Of a DNA stretch of 64,000 nt, positions 7,401-21,300 are shown one piece after another. The stretch spans positions 456,568-520,567 of the forward strand of contig JACAXG010000254.1 in NCBI GenBank assembly GCA_018881555.1. Reading direction: 5' to 3'. How positions within the stretch are numbered: the stretch's first letter is position 1; the number at the start of each line of letters is the position of its first letter. The DNA is from Amblyornis subalaris. Its lineage: Eukaryota > Chordata > Aves > Passeriformes > Ptilonorhynchidae. The notes under the pieces are model-generated. The model did no database searches. It had not been told where the DNA came from and saw only the letters and a list, made by a program, of their open reading frames with translations. Both the position numbers and the translations under genes were made by a program.

Positions 7401-10400
7401 TTATTGGACTTCTAATGTGTCACAGACTCGTGTTTTCTCTGGGATCCAGGATTCTCGCCTGGGGTCTCAATTTTGTAATGATCTTTTGTATCTGCTGGTT
7501 CCACACAGCCCCCTGTGCCAGCGTAGAGCAGAGACCCAGCAGAAGCAGGGTACCTCCATTTCATATCTCTGTGCCATGGCACAAGGCAAGTGCTCTTCTT
7601 TCAGAGTGCTTCCACAAGCAAAACCAATGAAGATTACTTCTCAACTATAGGGAGGCCTTTTTCCTCTCACTGGAGAACTTTTAATTTAAACTAAGCAGAC
7701 AATGTCCCTTCAGAATTGAAAGGGCCCAGGAGTAAACCCAACTCCAACCTCAGAGACTGAGTCACCTCTGCAATCATTTTCTGCTTGCAAATTCCACAAT
7801 ACAAATGCCAAAGATATTTTCTTTGTGCAAAACAAACCTACATGCTTAGATATGTCTTTGTAAAATTCCTGTCTATGAAAGTGGATATCATTTAGAAGAT
7901 TACATAATATTGTTCATAATATTGACCCAGGTCTGGGAAAGAGGAGGAGGTGCAAAGGTGTAACTGAGCTGGATGGAACAAGGTAAGGCCAGACCATGAA
8001 AACAGGAGGAAATGGCAGTTCTGCCTCACATGTCACTGTGATTTGGCACTGCTAAGCCTCACCCCCCTCAGAGCAGAGATCCTATCGTGATAGTGGTGCC
8101 TTGCCCAGTCAAATAACTACAAGAACTGGGAGCAGGCTGGGATGTCAGCTGAGCCAGAAATAGGAGAAGCTTTTACTGCAATGAAACTGCGATGAAACTA
8201 TGAGCTGTGTGATTAAACTGCGTTCACTTGCCAAAAAACCTGCTTCCCACAACTACATCCTTCTTGCTTTCTGCCAGGAAACCTTTTCCTTCTGCCTCTG
8301 CCTCCAACCCTGGCATGGCAGAGAGCTGGCAAGGCAATGAGTGAGGCTCAGGTTATAATCCTATTGTGTTTTACAAAGTGTTACAGAGTTTTGGGCAGCA
8401 CTTTCAAGCTCTTTGTTTAGGTTGTTCAATAATGAGCTCAGACACCAGAGCTAGGAATCATAAATCCAGTGCCAGGCAATGCAGTCAGTGCAGAAGAAGT
8501 TCAGTGACTGCCTCGCTGGTGAAGCAGGAGGGAGCTTTGCCTCTCAAAAACACAAACACAAACCAAAAGTGCCCTTCTCCATTGGTGAAATGTGTGAAGG
8601 AGGACGGAAACAAGGCGTGGAATACAGCAGAGGAAAGGCATGGAGAACTGATGGAACACAAGTGTGAAGCACCAGGAGAGCTCGTACCAGGCCCCTCAAG
8701 ACGAGCAGCAGCTTCTCAGGCCCCAAACACAGTGGAGAAAGGAGGGGCAAGAGAAGAGGGAATATCTGTCAAAACAAGAATAAGCCACAATTTTAGCTCG
8801 GCTTTCACTTCAGGAAAGATGTCCTCTGAAGTTTCTAAATCAATGTTTTGTTGTTCTGTCATGGAAACCCCTCTCAGTGTGTTTCGTGCAGAACAGCACC
8901 GTGTGACTCTGCTGTCCTCTCTGGGGCTGGTTTAGATGCCTGGCTTCTAAAGGTGCTCTCTTGTGTTTTGCCTGCAGCAAGCAGATGTTTAGAGATATCA
9001 CTGGCTGTATCCCTCCAGAAGGGCCTGGGGAGAAAGGAATAATTACTGCTAATTTGTAAATGTCTTCCTTTGCCAGGCACAGTAGTGTCTTTTCTGCACT
9101 TCCCCTTTTCCTCAGAGGGAAGGAGTTATGAATTACCAAGTGAAGAAAACAATATAAACTTCTTTTGCTTCCAATCTATTCTGAACCACCCTCAGAGTAA
9201 TTTTGGCAGTCCTGGATCCATTGCAACTTGTATAGGACTTGATTCAGTCACAAATTCAATACCTATGGAGATAAACTTTCCTGAAATCTGGGAGCACTGG
9301 GACAGGGGCTTGCAGCAATAACCTCACCTGCTCTCTCGCCTCCCACAGTATAGCTAAATAAATGTGTATGGATACTTTTTATTTGCTTGTTTACAATTAT
9401 CTGCCAGAGCACTGAACTATGCTTCACCCATTCATCTGGAATCGAATGGAAGTGGGAGGGAGAGTTGTGTTCCTGTGCCAGTCTACATGTTTTACTGCTT
9501 CTCCAAGATAAAGGAAATGAGGATCTGTCTGTCTGCCTGATGCAGAGGGTGATTCACATACCTTTTACAGCAGAAACACAAAAGCTACATGGTTGTAAAG
9601 CCAATATAATTAAAACCAGATACAATTAAAACAATTGGCTGATGGTAAACAGACACTACACCACTGTACAGTTATTCTCAAAGGAGAATATACACAGGTC
9701 AAAGGTACCTTTTTGGCAGTGCAACCCTGCTCAGTAGTTTTAATTAAAACCCACAGAAATTATTATGTCTTATTAATCAGAATACTTTTCCAGAAGCTTT
9801 TAAGTAACAAACTTTGTGTTAAGGTCTCTCAGCCACTTTTCTCTGCCCAAGTACCACTATGACTGTGATGGTTGTGTAAGGAAATAAATGAGCTTATGGA
9901 CATACAAGATTTACCTCATGTTTGAAAATGATTAAGAAAAGTATCAATATGACTGAGGGAAATTTACAAGTCAAAAAAAAAAAAAAAGTGCTTCATTCTT
10001 CCAGAAAGGACACAGTCATTGAAAACTGAAAGGCAAAATCTTCTGAAAAGTGTCAAGAAAAGGCTTGCTTCTTTTCTTTTAAATCCAGAAAGAGTAATAT
10101 CGGTGGTAAGTCCACATGGCAAATTATGTTCATATTTTATCACACTTAATGAGATTAGAAGTGCCATGAAAGGGCAAGTCAATGCAAAACCACAGGTGAC
10201 CCTGCTGCTGACAGCCTTAGCAGATGCTGAAAATGAATCACTGTCCTGTAAGTCCCTGCAGAAATGCTTCAGGGGCCTGCTTAATGCTTAATGCCATCAC
10301 GGCCTGCTAAAAATAAATCAGCATTAATTCTGTTAGGGAAAAAAACTGCCTTTCTTTTGAGGAGTGAAACAAGAAGCCCTGCTTCAGGCAGTGAGGAAAA

Positions 10401-13400
10401 CAAGAGATGCCACCCAAAGAAAAGCCACAGAATTCCTCAGTGAAACCATGTGGTCCAACAAACCACAGCATCAAACACACACTGGTAAACCAAAATGTGT
10501 GCAACATCAGTGATCAAAGTTTCATTCTTTACACAAAAAGAGTTAAGCAACAAACAAAATTACAGCAAAGGGGCAGTTCGAGCAGGAGTCCATTGTAGCT
10601 CATCAGAAAATTCAAATGTTTTTCCCAGGAAAGGGTCACTCCAGCATGTTTATAAAGCCTAAACCCTCTCTGAAGACTAAATCAGGTGCTCCAGGGGGGG
10701 AAACCAAGGCACAAGCCAGGTAGAGATGAAAGGGCTACTCTGGGCTCTCTCTTCCCACCACCCACTGCCCACCACATGCCCAGGAACGCCTGCCTCAACG
10801 CTAGCAGAACGGCAATGTCACTGGTGCAGGACAAAAGGATGTTTTCTCACACATTCATGGGCTCTCTGAAATGCCTGCAGGCAAGGCATTTCTGCCTGCA
10901 AGTGCCAGAAAAACGGCATGTGCTCCAGTGACTCAGATTTTTATGGCACACACCTGTTGGAATGACACCAAAGTGCAGCCCAGAAGCTGTGATGCAGAAC
11001 AGCCAATGTCTCACTCCTACAGCAGGTGGTGAAGACTTGTCAGGCATGGAAATGGAAGGGAAAAACCTGCCAGGAGCTGCTGGGGTGTGGTGAGATGGAA
11101 AACAGGCTGGATTAGCCTCTGGGATTTTGCATGGGATGGCACATGGGATAGAGGAGTGATCAAAAGAGGAGCAACCTAAGCCAAACTGACTCATGTTTGC
11201 CTTAAGCTAAAGACACAAGCATGGCTTTCTTGGCTCAGAATGACTGGGTTTGACCCCATGGCCATGTCTGGACAGGTAGATGAATACCCAGTCTCTCCAG
11301 AGAAGCAAACCACCTATTTCCTTAAACTGCTCTTTTGACCCTGCAGGGGGAAACGACCATTTCTTTAACAGGTGCATCACAAAAGTCAAACCATTGTCCT
11401 TGTCCTGTGTGTACCCATCTATTTTTCTCTCCCTTTGAAACATCTGCAATTTTCTTTGCGATTGGGACTGGGAACCTCTGACCGCCACCGGACCAGCACC
11501 CTCGGGCAGCTGGTAAAACCCCGAGCCTCAGCAAACCCAGCATCAAACGCATCTCAAAGCCACCCAACAGCGCTGACTTAACTAAAGCATGCACACAGAA
11601 TCTGCTGATCTTTCACTCGGAGCTGGCACACGCTGAAACGAGCAGCTGTGATCCCCTGCAGTCTTTGTGATACGGAGTGCATGCCAGTGATGTTGTGTTA
11701 AGCATCAAGAAGAAGCAAAGAAAGGTAAAAGCAGTTTATGCATAAGATTAAGCAACCGGGATCTCTAAAATATCCCTTTTGTAGCAAAGCTTAGGGAGTT
11801 CGTTTTCGTGGAAGCAGGAGGCAGTGCAGGCTGAGTGAGCTCTCTGTCCCAGGGAGCACCTGGGGCACCTTGAGCACCAGGGTCCAAGTCGTGCAGTTCG
11901 TATTTTCACACACCAGGTCTCCTAAATATCTGCCTGTTGCAGGTCAGACTCTCACTGCGTTCACAAGCTCAGTGTTTCCCTGGCAATCCGGGGAAATTAC
12001 TCATATCTCAACCTGAGCGCAAGAGGTGCAAACCTCACAGGCTGGCCACGGGGAAAGAAAACCTGTCAGGGGGCAGTTTTATCCCAGCCCAGGTGGTCGG
12101 GAGGCTGAGAGGGTCATGAGCACCAGAGATGCCACTGAAGCTTTATTTTCATGCAGGACATAAATAATTTGAGCACGTAAATCAGAGCGATGGATTTCAC
12201 CAGGTTGAAAAACACCTGGAATAGGTGTCTCAGTGCTGCAGTGGATAAGCCCCTTCAAACAATTTTTATAAGGAACTTCAGGAATGTAGTTTGCCGTGGC
12301 ACTTTTTGCATTTTGCTGTGCAGTTCTCCTGAAGTTGGTGTCAACATTTTTATTGCTCTCACCCCTCATCGTTCATGAGCAATACTGGAAATTTTATCTG
12401 CACTGAATCCTTCTCCCTGCTAAAACAGTTTGCTATGCAAGTATTGCCTTCAGCTGCAGAAATCAAAGCTTGTGTTCGGCAGGACTGAGCTGTCCCCACC
12501 TTATGCAGGTATAACTGCACCTGCCACCAGCCAAGGTTCCCAGGTGAGACATCCATGAGTGGCAGATGGATCCAGTGTCCTCCTGAGCAGGAGGACACAC
12601 TGGTCCCTGAGCTGGCACTCCAATTTCCAGGAGAAGGAAAACCATCCCAGGCCAATAATTCCAGAGGTGAACAGACAGCACAGACCCTCTCTCAGAGTGT
12701 TTCAGGATCACAGTCAGTAAAATCACCCTTTTCTTCAAGGGTGCGGAGACAGTCCAGCAACAGCAGCAACAGAAGAGGCAATGAAAATCCACTGTTCCAC
12801 GCACCAATTTTATGCCCAACAGGCCAAAGGGAAAAGATTGAATCACTCAGATGCTGCTGATCTGTTAAACTGCTCAATCTTTAGATCTTTTTAGTTAATA
12901 ACTTGCTGTCATGCTCAGATGCTGCGCTGGCTCCATGACTGGAGAACAGGAGGGATGCCAAACCTTTGTGCTTCACAACTACTCTTGATGTTTTCCAAAC
13001 CAAATGTGCCTTTAATTCTCGAACTTCTTTAAAATATCCTAAAACATGATGTTCTGAGGCACCAAAAGGGATCTGGAGTGTTTTCAGATGCAGGAGATAA
13101 TGGTACTGGATTTGCAAAGTCCAATGTGGTCCCTTTCTTCTGCCCAGCTGCTTGGAGAAGATGCTCAAAACCACTCCAGTAATTTCTACAGCCTCACTTC
13201 TCATAAAAATGAAACTATTTCCTTGTTATCCTGCAAAACTCAATATTTAATTTCAAGTACAGGGCTCCATACATGCTGAGTTATTTTGTTTCCTTTGTTA
13301 TAGTAGCGGTAACATGGTCCTGAATCTCAACAGAAAAATTTTGAAAATTTGCTAAAAGACTGCAAGAAAAAGGCAATGTTTTCTTTATCCTGGGGGGATC

Positions 13401-15340
13401 TGAAGCATCTGTTGACAAGAGAAATTGAAAAGTTTGCAAAATTCAGTATAGAGACGGACTGGCCTATACATTTGTTATGAATTGAGATGTTGAAACTCTT
13501 GGAGAAATTCAGTAAAAATGGTATTTTCAAGACATGTAATTCATTATTATATTTAGCAAGCTTGAGGTGCTTGCCTCTAAAGCCTGATGCACCCCTTTGT
13601 ACATGAAATGAGTGCACTAGAAAAGTAAACATTGTGTAATTTTCAGAATTAAAAGAGAACCAGTAATTACATAATTTATTGAAAGCCTACTAATAAATAC
13701 ACTGCTGTGATGTTTTCTGCATCATGTCTGTAATTATAAATAAATAGCAGATTTCATATGCCCTTCCTAGAACAGCAAAAATGGCTAAATACTGAACAAG
13801 CAATGTTTTCCTTTCAAATACTAGAGCCTTTCCAGTTTTGCCATGTGTGGTGGATTTTACTCATATAGGAAATATTCTTTGTTAAGTGTTTGCTGTTTAT
13901 TTTTTCTTCCATAAAAATGTGTGGGAATAGCTGTTCCCCATAAAAAAAATTCAGCTAGGAAGACATTTAGGCAGAAACATAGTGGTTTTCTTCATTATTG
14001 ACACATACAAAGTGTAATTTATAATTTATAACACTATAGTTTCAGGAGAGGGAAAATTTCCAATTTGGGAGCAAAACAGGGCAACCTGTCTTTAACTGAT
14101 CAAACATACAGTGTCAATAATAACTAAAACTAAACATTTCCAATAATTTGACTGGTCTGATAGCCTTTTCTACTCAACTGCTGGGAAAAAAAACTGTAGC
14201 AAAATACAACTACTGTCATACAAATACAGGGAGGTGAATGGCATTTAATTCAAAATGTGGGAAATATGTCACACAAAATTTGGAACTGAACATGACCTTT
14301 GCTTTCCCACCAGATGGTATCCCAGCTTTTTTCTGAAAGTTTGCTTAGAATACACCTAGCCTGGTGCTCAGGATGTGTTTGATGCCTGTAGTGTGCATGA
14401 ACCCACTGGATTTAAAGACAGAGGACGTCTCCCTGACTGTATTCTCTCAAACTTCCCTGTCCTTGCAGGTGCAGCCTGTTCTGTTGGATGGCTGTTAAGC
14501 AACACCAGGTGATGTCTTTTTTTTTTTTTTCTCTCCAAAAAACATAAACTGTGAGATCTCCAAGTACACAGGTCAAATGGATATTTAAAGGCAGCCCAAC
14601 ATGAAAAGCATGCCATATATCCTGAACAGTTATATCTTGTGTTATTGCTGGTGTCACCACCATCTCTCTTGATTTCTGAAGCTACAGATAGAGGAAAACC
14701 TTTGTTTCCTCCAGACATGATGATTATTAACAACCAAAAAAATGTGCAAACACAAACCACTCACAAAAACACCATTATGGGTACAAACCACAGGGCGTGC
14801 CCAGCAGAGAGATGCTGTAAAAAACTGCTGTGGAATTACTGATGAAAACTAAAACATTAAATTATTGCACGCCTTTTCCAGGATGAAAGTAACCCTCTGC
14901 CTTTTATGATAGAATTTACATTGAGGCAATTTTGTCACTATGGGAAAGTCATCAAATACGTGTAACCAGGTTACTGTGCAGTGGTGATGATGTGTGAAAT
15001 GCATGAAGTCGAGCCCAAAAGTTGTGCTTTTACTATGGTTTATGCAATGCCCGAGAAGGATCTAGGTCGGTCTCCAAACATCCCATTCGTGCTGCTTGCT
15101 CTGTGCTGGGTGGGAGCAGGGGCACCTGAGGATCTGCTGGGGTCCCACAGCCTCCCTCCCTGACATGGCGTGAGGAGGCAGCAGATTCGTCCTCACAGGG
15201 CACCAGGAGGTGTAAGGTAAGTGTGGGAGACACCCGGGGGTGCCACAGGCGTGGGCAAACCAGGCTGGCCCACCCTAACAGGGGAGACGTGGCATGCTGG
15301 GCTTGCTTTCCCAAAAATGGGGTTCAAATTTTGTGCTGAG
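7401..15340. other. Gene-free AT-rich region
   Basis: I see no supportable exon, RNA gene or transposon. Minor features are a 15-A run at 9,973-9,987, a short inverted repeat at 10,868-10,892 (8-bp stem, 9-nt loop) and a 14-T run at 14,517-14,530. Open frames of up to 189 codons here lack domain-like sequence. Confidence 0.45.
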
Positions 15341-15375
15341 CTCTCCACAAAAACAGCCACCGTTTTTGTGGAGAG
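15341..15375. repeat. Perfect 14-bp inverted repeat (hairpin), 7-nt loop
   Basis: CTCTCCACAAAAAC at 15,341-15,354 is followed by AGCCACC and its exact reverse complement at 15,362-15,375. On either strand the transcript could form a 14-bp uninterrupted stem. It is too short for a typical miRNA precursor. No flanking target duplication or transposon terminus was recognised. Confidence 0.85.
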
Positions 15376-18300
15376 GATGTTGGGGTTGCTGTGGTCCCAG
15401 TGGCTATTTGGCTGTATGAACACACTGGGAATTCAAAGACCCCATCAGTATGTGCAGTCATGGCAACTGAGGGATCTGGTACATGCTTAGGAGCAAAATA
15501 ACCATAATAACACTTCCCCTGCCTTTGAAAAATGTGATTAAAGGTCAGCAGGCCAAAAAAGAACACTTTAGAATATGTTCAGCTGAGAAACCTATGCAAA
15601 TTGTGTGTGGTAATTCATAGCTGAAACCTATAAATGTCTGAAAACTCCCTGTAATGACTCCCTCAGCAGATACAATTCATGTCTTTTGTGCACATGCAGG
15701 ATGGGGAAGTGTCAACTTTTGCTTTGTGCCTTGCTTAACCATCATATATCTACACACACTGCCACGGAGCACAACTTGTCCCTGAGGTTCCAGAAGCTCA
15801 GAGTGAAATTTATACTGAATATACATCAATAAAAATTGTAAAAGAGAAGTGCAAGGCCAAAAGCCAGAAATTCACAGCAACCTGGTGCCCGGGTCATTGG
15901 ATTAAGTCCCCACAGACGTTGCAAGGAAAGAAGGAAAGGAAAAAAAGAAAAAAAATCCTGACCAATCAAACAAAAACCCCACAAACAAACAGATGAAACA
16001 AAACAAAGCAAAACAAAAGAGGGAAAAGGGATGCAGAGGCAGCTGGTGGCACTGGGAAAGAAACAGCTTTTTGAGCCCCATGTAAAAGCACCTGCCTGTT
16101 CGTAGAGTACAGTTACTTACATCCAGAATACTTTTATGAAGACATTTCTGCCTGTTCCTGTGAACTTCCATGTCTGTCTTACAGGGTTGCAATCTCTCAC
16201 TGGTTCTATTTCCCACAACATCTGGTTCGTGTCCTAAAGCTGCAGATCTTGCCCATCCGTGTCCAGACAAGCACTGCCACAGTGTTTTACAGCAAATCCT
16301 TTTCCAAAGAAACAAACAGGAGTCAGCACAACCAGGAATTTCAGAAAATGGAAGTTCACACCACGAAATATGCAGGGCAGAGCCTGTGTGTGTGTAGGGG
16401 AAACCTCTTACACTGTCAGGATTGCCTTCCGTTGAGCCTCATAAGGCAAATCTTTTGTGGTTAACTTTTAAAGTCTCTCTTTTTTTTTTTAAGTTTTTCT
16501 GAAAGTTTTGCCATGGGAATACTATGAACAGCTGTGTTTGTTGATGACCCATGCTATATGCATATATATATACACACATACATAGAGCTGCAGGTATAAG
16601 CAGAACGTTAAGGAAGCAAATAAAGATGTAATACAGGGCTCTCCAAACAATTTGGGAAGCATTTTTCATAAAATTCAGAAAAAGCCTGTCACAGAAAGAC
16701 TGAATCTAATCATAATAGCTAAAGACGTTCAAGAGAGAGACAGAGAGAGGAAAAAATAGCAGCACTTCCAGTTTTCTATCCTCACAGGAGCTCCAGACCT
16801 GTGAGATATATTCCATGTTTAGAAGGAAAGAGAAAAATAAAACAAGACAGGTGAAGCACAGATTCAAAAAAGTTTTCAAACAATGTTCTCTTAACTAGAG
16901 TGTTCAGGAGCTGACCTTATTTCTACAAGTTAACAGTAGGCATGAGTAGTATTTAACAAATAATCCCCCATCTCCTTTGAGATTTTGAGCCTGTCAAGAG
17001 CATAGTGTGTGAAAAAAATACATTCTGCAAATGAGGTGAGACTGGGCCATGTGAAAAAATAACTCAACATGATGGAAAAAATAAAGAGAAATTATAGCAA
17101 GGTAACTCTATTAAAATTTAGAGAAAAAACATATCATTTTAAGCTAGCTGTTCCAAATGACATTCACACAGAGCGGATAGCAAATGCTTGGTCAAGATAC
17201 ATCAAATACTTATAGGTGGGAACATTGATTCTAGTGTCTCCCAACAAATCTTTTTCAAGTCCTGACTACCATTTTGGGGTAAGATCCAAAAAGTCAGCTC
17301 TGGAAGAAGACTACTTTCAGGAGTCTGTTTGGGAAAAATGGGGATGTTTTTGACCGATCTGTCATGATGGCATTACACTCCTCAGGAGGAGGAGCAAGGT
17401 CACTGATGAAAATGTGCCAAGAGGCAGAGCAGTGACATCCTGGCAGATGACCCAAGGCACGTGTGGCTACTGCAGCCGTGTAAAGTCACTGCCAGGGAAG
17501 AACAGATCCGTGGCTGCATAGTCAGAAATGTAGGACAGCAGAATGAAGCAAAATCAGAACACTCAGAGCAGAACAGGATACATCTGGCAGACGACAAAAA
17601 TGCCAGCACATAGGTACTTTTGGAAGGAATGAGTGCAAAATGCTTAAAAACCTGAAGGACCACGGGCAGTCTGGTGAGTTTGTGATGGACAGGTTCCGGT
17701 TCCAGACTCACCTCCCTAAAGCCTCACTCCTCTTACTGCCTACAATGGGCTCTTTTGTTTCTTCTGATGACAGCATTCCTGATCCCATCTGTTATTTTTG
17801 CATGCCATGGACACAGGAATGACGTTTGTGTTGGAAAAACGTTTCTGTGGAAAACCTGTGGGTCATCTCCACTGGCGTCACCAAGTGGTCTCTGGACACG
17901 GGAACTTGGCTTCCCTGATGATGACACCAACCCCCAGGAGTGTCCCACAGTGACAGGACCTAACAGTCCTGTGAGTCTGGGATTGGAGACTGACGTGGGG
18001 ATGTCACAAGAAGTAATCCCAGGAGTGCTGGAAAAGCCTGTCAGTGTCTCAGAAGATGGAGATGACAAGTAGGATGCTCTCTCCTAGGGGCTCCACAGAA
18101 GCAGAGTCTCACTTTAAATCCTTGATTACAGCAGCTTTCAGAAGGATAAGTTGTGACTATGCAGCTCTGAAGAGGAGGAGGATTTCTAGGATAAAGGTCA
18201 TCGAAACCGGAAAATTTCGCCCAGGTCATGACAGAGGAGAAATCTCTTATTCAGCTTACATGGCTGAAAAGACAAGTTCATGCCAATTTGAAGCAATTGA

Positions 18301-21300
18301 TACTTAATAAAGACTTGTGGTAGTTTTTTGTCTCAGTCTTAAACAACTCTGTCCAACCTAATTTGTCTTAATTTCAAAGTACGTTTTGCAGACTAAGCTC
18401 CATGAACTGCCAAGCCACAATTCTCAGCCAGAAATGAGAAATACAAAAATACAAATACAGCCTCATCTGGATGAGTCCAAGGAAAATTAATGTATCAGGA
18501 TGTTCTAAGTTACTTGAACAGAAATCTGACTGCATATCAATATTGCACACTCTGTAGACACGTGTATTGTGTCCATACCCACTTTTCTTCAAAACAGAGA
18601 ATTTATCTTTCTGCCACACAAAACATGACAACTGACTGATATATGCTTTGGCACGAATCCTATTATAGTCTAATTCCATATAATAAGTAAGGAAATAAAA
18701 CTGATTAATCAAGTGCTGGGTTAAAAATGTTTCTCGGTGGGTACTATAAATCTCCCATTTCTTACAGTGCACGGCTCTTTTACTCCAAGTCAGTTCTTTT
18801 ATTCTATGTTTGAACCTTTTTTGTCCACAGAGAAATTTTTGCAAACATTGGCAAAAGCAGTAAGTTGGTCCCAAGGGCCACCAGTCCATTTTGTGAGGAG
18901 GGCAGAGAAGGGTGGTCCCAGAGACGACCTCACAGGGGTGTCCATCAAGCTCAAAACCAGTCACTCCTCACACACCAACTTCAGGGATTTTATTCCATTC
19001 TGATGGCCGAGGGTTTGTGTTGTCAGAAACACTAATATGAATTTTGCAGTGAAGTTTGATGAATTTGACATGGTTTAGTGGGTCTCACTGGAGCAGGGCC
19101 TGATGGCACACTGCATCACTTCAAAGCCATTATGTCAAGAAGTTGTCTGTATCAATACTGTTCTGCATTCATTTCCTTCATGTGGAATAGTGATTTAAAC
19201 ACTTTCAGGGCTCACCTTTTCCTCTGCAGGGCTTTGTCTGCTCATGTCACTTCACGCAGTAATGAGGACTAATTACACACTATGTTGTGCTGCACTGGAA
19301 AAAAATGAAGCCTTGTTCCAGAGAGTGACACCCAGAGCAGAGGTATCTGAGCCTGACATCTCCAGCACATGGAAAAACAGGAGCTGTCAAGCTGCTCCCT
19401 CCATCCAGCTGCTCCCTCCCTCCCTGAATCTTTCTACTACTTTCCTAAATGGACTGTTTAACTTTTAACAGGACAAAGTCTGCAAATGTATTTCTGCTCA
19501 CACGGTCAAAAATGGCTGTTGACTTTATCTGTTTTGAGCGTGTATGAAATAAAAACTGTCTGGCTAAGAAAATCAAAATGGCTGATTTTTAAATTTTTTT
19601 TTTCAGAAAAATAGGATTTTGAATATGTCATTGTGCACATTCATGGTCTGCAAAAGGCAAAGTTTGCTCACTCTACTTGCAGCACAGGAAGAGAAGGAGG
19701 AGCTGCAGGACAACCACCCGTGGGACAAGTGAGGGAGGTTTTCGGTTTTTTGGGACAGCCAGGCTGGGGACATGACACATCCATGCCTACTCCACTGGTG
19801 CCAGAGACAGGCAGAGCTGGCCTCCTGAGAACTGGTGCCCACTTCAGAGCCATGGAGTTTTCAGTCCCCTTTCCAGGGGTGCAAGAGCCAAAGCCTGGGA
19901 AATTTGTGATCAGTGAGCATGATCCTCCCCTTCTTCCCACAGCCACAGAGCTTTGGGAAGGAAGGGAATGTCCTGGGTGGACTCCAGCACTAGCACACAG
20001 CTGCCTCTCCTGCCCTCCCAACCAGCCTCCTGTGAGGCTGCAGGAGCCCTTGCAAGCCATTCATGTTAATTTGGCCAGAATTCAGCACAAACTCCTCTGT
20101 AAATGCAGAAAAGAGGGAAAAATAAGTTAATGCTAGAGTTCACGGCTGCACGCACAGTGGATCTGTAAGCCTGACTGGAGCTTTGAGAACTCCAGGGGCA
20201 CAACAGGACCAAAATCTAAAGAACTATCACAACCACCACAATGCCACTAATCTGACCACTAACAGAAGGATTTATCCCTCTCCTCAAAATCAATGTTGCC
20301 TGGCATTTAATACAGTGTTGCAGGCATTAATTTGCCACTGATTTATATGGAAATCCAATAAAAGTATAAAAGAAAATCCCTTAGGACCAGATGTGAATGG
20401 CTGAAAATGAAACTACAGGAAAGGAAAAGAAAGGAAGACAAAAGCTTTACTAGAGAGAATTTTTTTTTCCTGTTTTCTGAATTTAGATGTAGGTGGAGGA
20501 GACTCTAAAATTGGCATCAGGTGTGCCACTTGGTCACTGTGACACCAGCAGCAGAACCAGGTCACCCTGGAGCAGGTGACAGCATCCTCTGCACCCAGAG
20601 GAGCTGACAGTCCACCTTCTGCACCCTCAGCCCTTTCCTGAACCCTCTGGGTTCAGCCTTCTCAGCCAACACCCTGTGGCAGCCAGATCATCCACATAAC
20701 ACTTCTCCTCTGCTCTGACTGGGTTCACCTATCCACTCCATCAACTATAATTGTACATAAAACTTTAAAAGCTGGTTTACATGACATCCTGAACTCATGA
20801 CTTTGGATTTTGTCTTCTGCCAGCACTTTTTTTTCCAGTAGGACTGGGTTACTGAAGTACATCTTTGGGGAAGTGCAATAAACAGTATTCCCAGGGCTGG
20901 TTTGGATGACCAGCAGAGCATTCATTCTTTCCCACCAGCTGAGTCAATGAAGTCCTTTGGAGGAGTCAGTGCTGTATTTGCTGTTCACGAACATGAATTT
21001 TAGGGCCAGACTTGCTGCAGAATTCACTTCTGGTTTCAAACCACATGCTATCACTGCTATTCTTTCTCTGGTAATAAAATTCCTGCATAAATACAAGCAC
21101 TGAAGTTCACAGAAATGAATCCAAGGCTTGGTGCCTGTTGATCTGGACCAAGGCATGCAGCACATATCAATTATACTGGCAAAGTCTTAAAACGTTTGTT
21201 TCTCAGTGTTTAAAACTGTGTTCTCCTGATCACTGGGGTTTTGTAGGAACTTCAGAACAACAAGAGGTTTGCGTTTCTCCTCACCTGTTTAATTCTAGCC

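Noticed and set aside
7250..7630. 126-codon frame overlapping the CR1 fragment
   Set aside because: Reads antisense through the CR1 3' untranslated end and into unique DNA; not a known CR1 coding region.
10868..10892. 8-bp inverted repeat GAAATGCC...GGCATTTC
   Set aside because: Short stem, near chance level in 64 kb; listed only as a minor item in the region description.
12140..12150. Scattered AATAAA or CTTTATT motifs in the AT-rich region as gene ends
   Set aside because: Expected often by chance at this composition; no exons lead to them.
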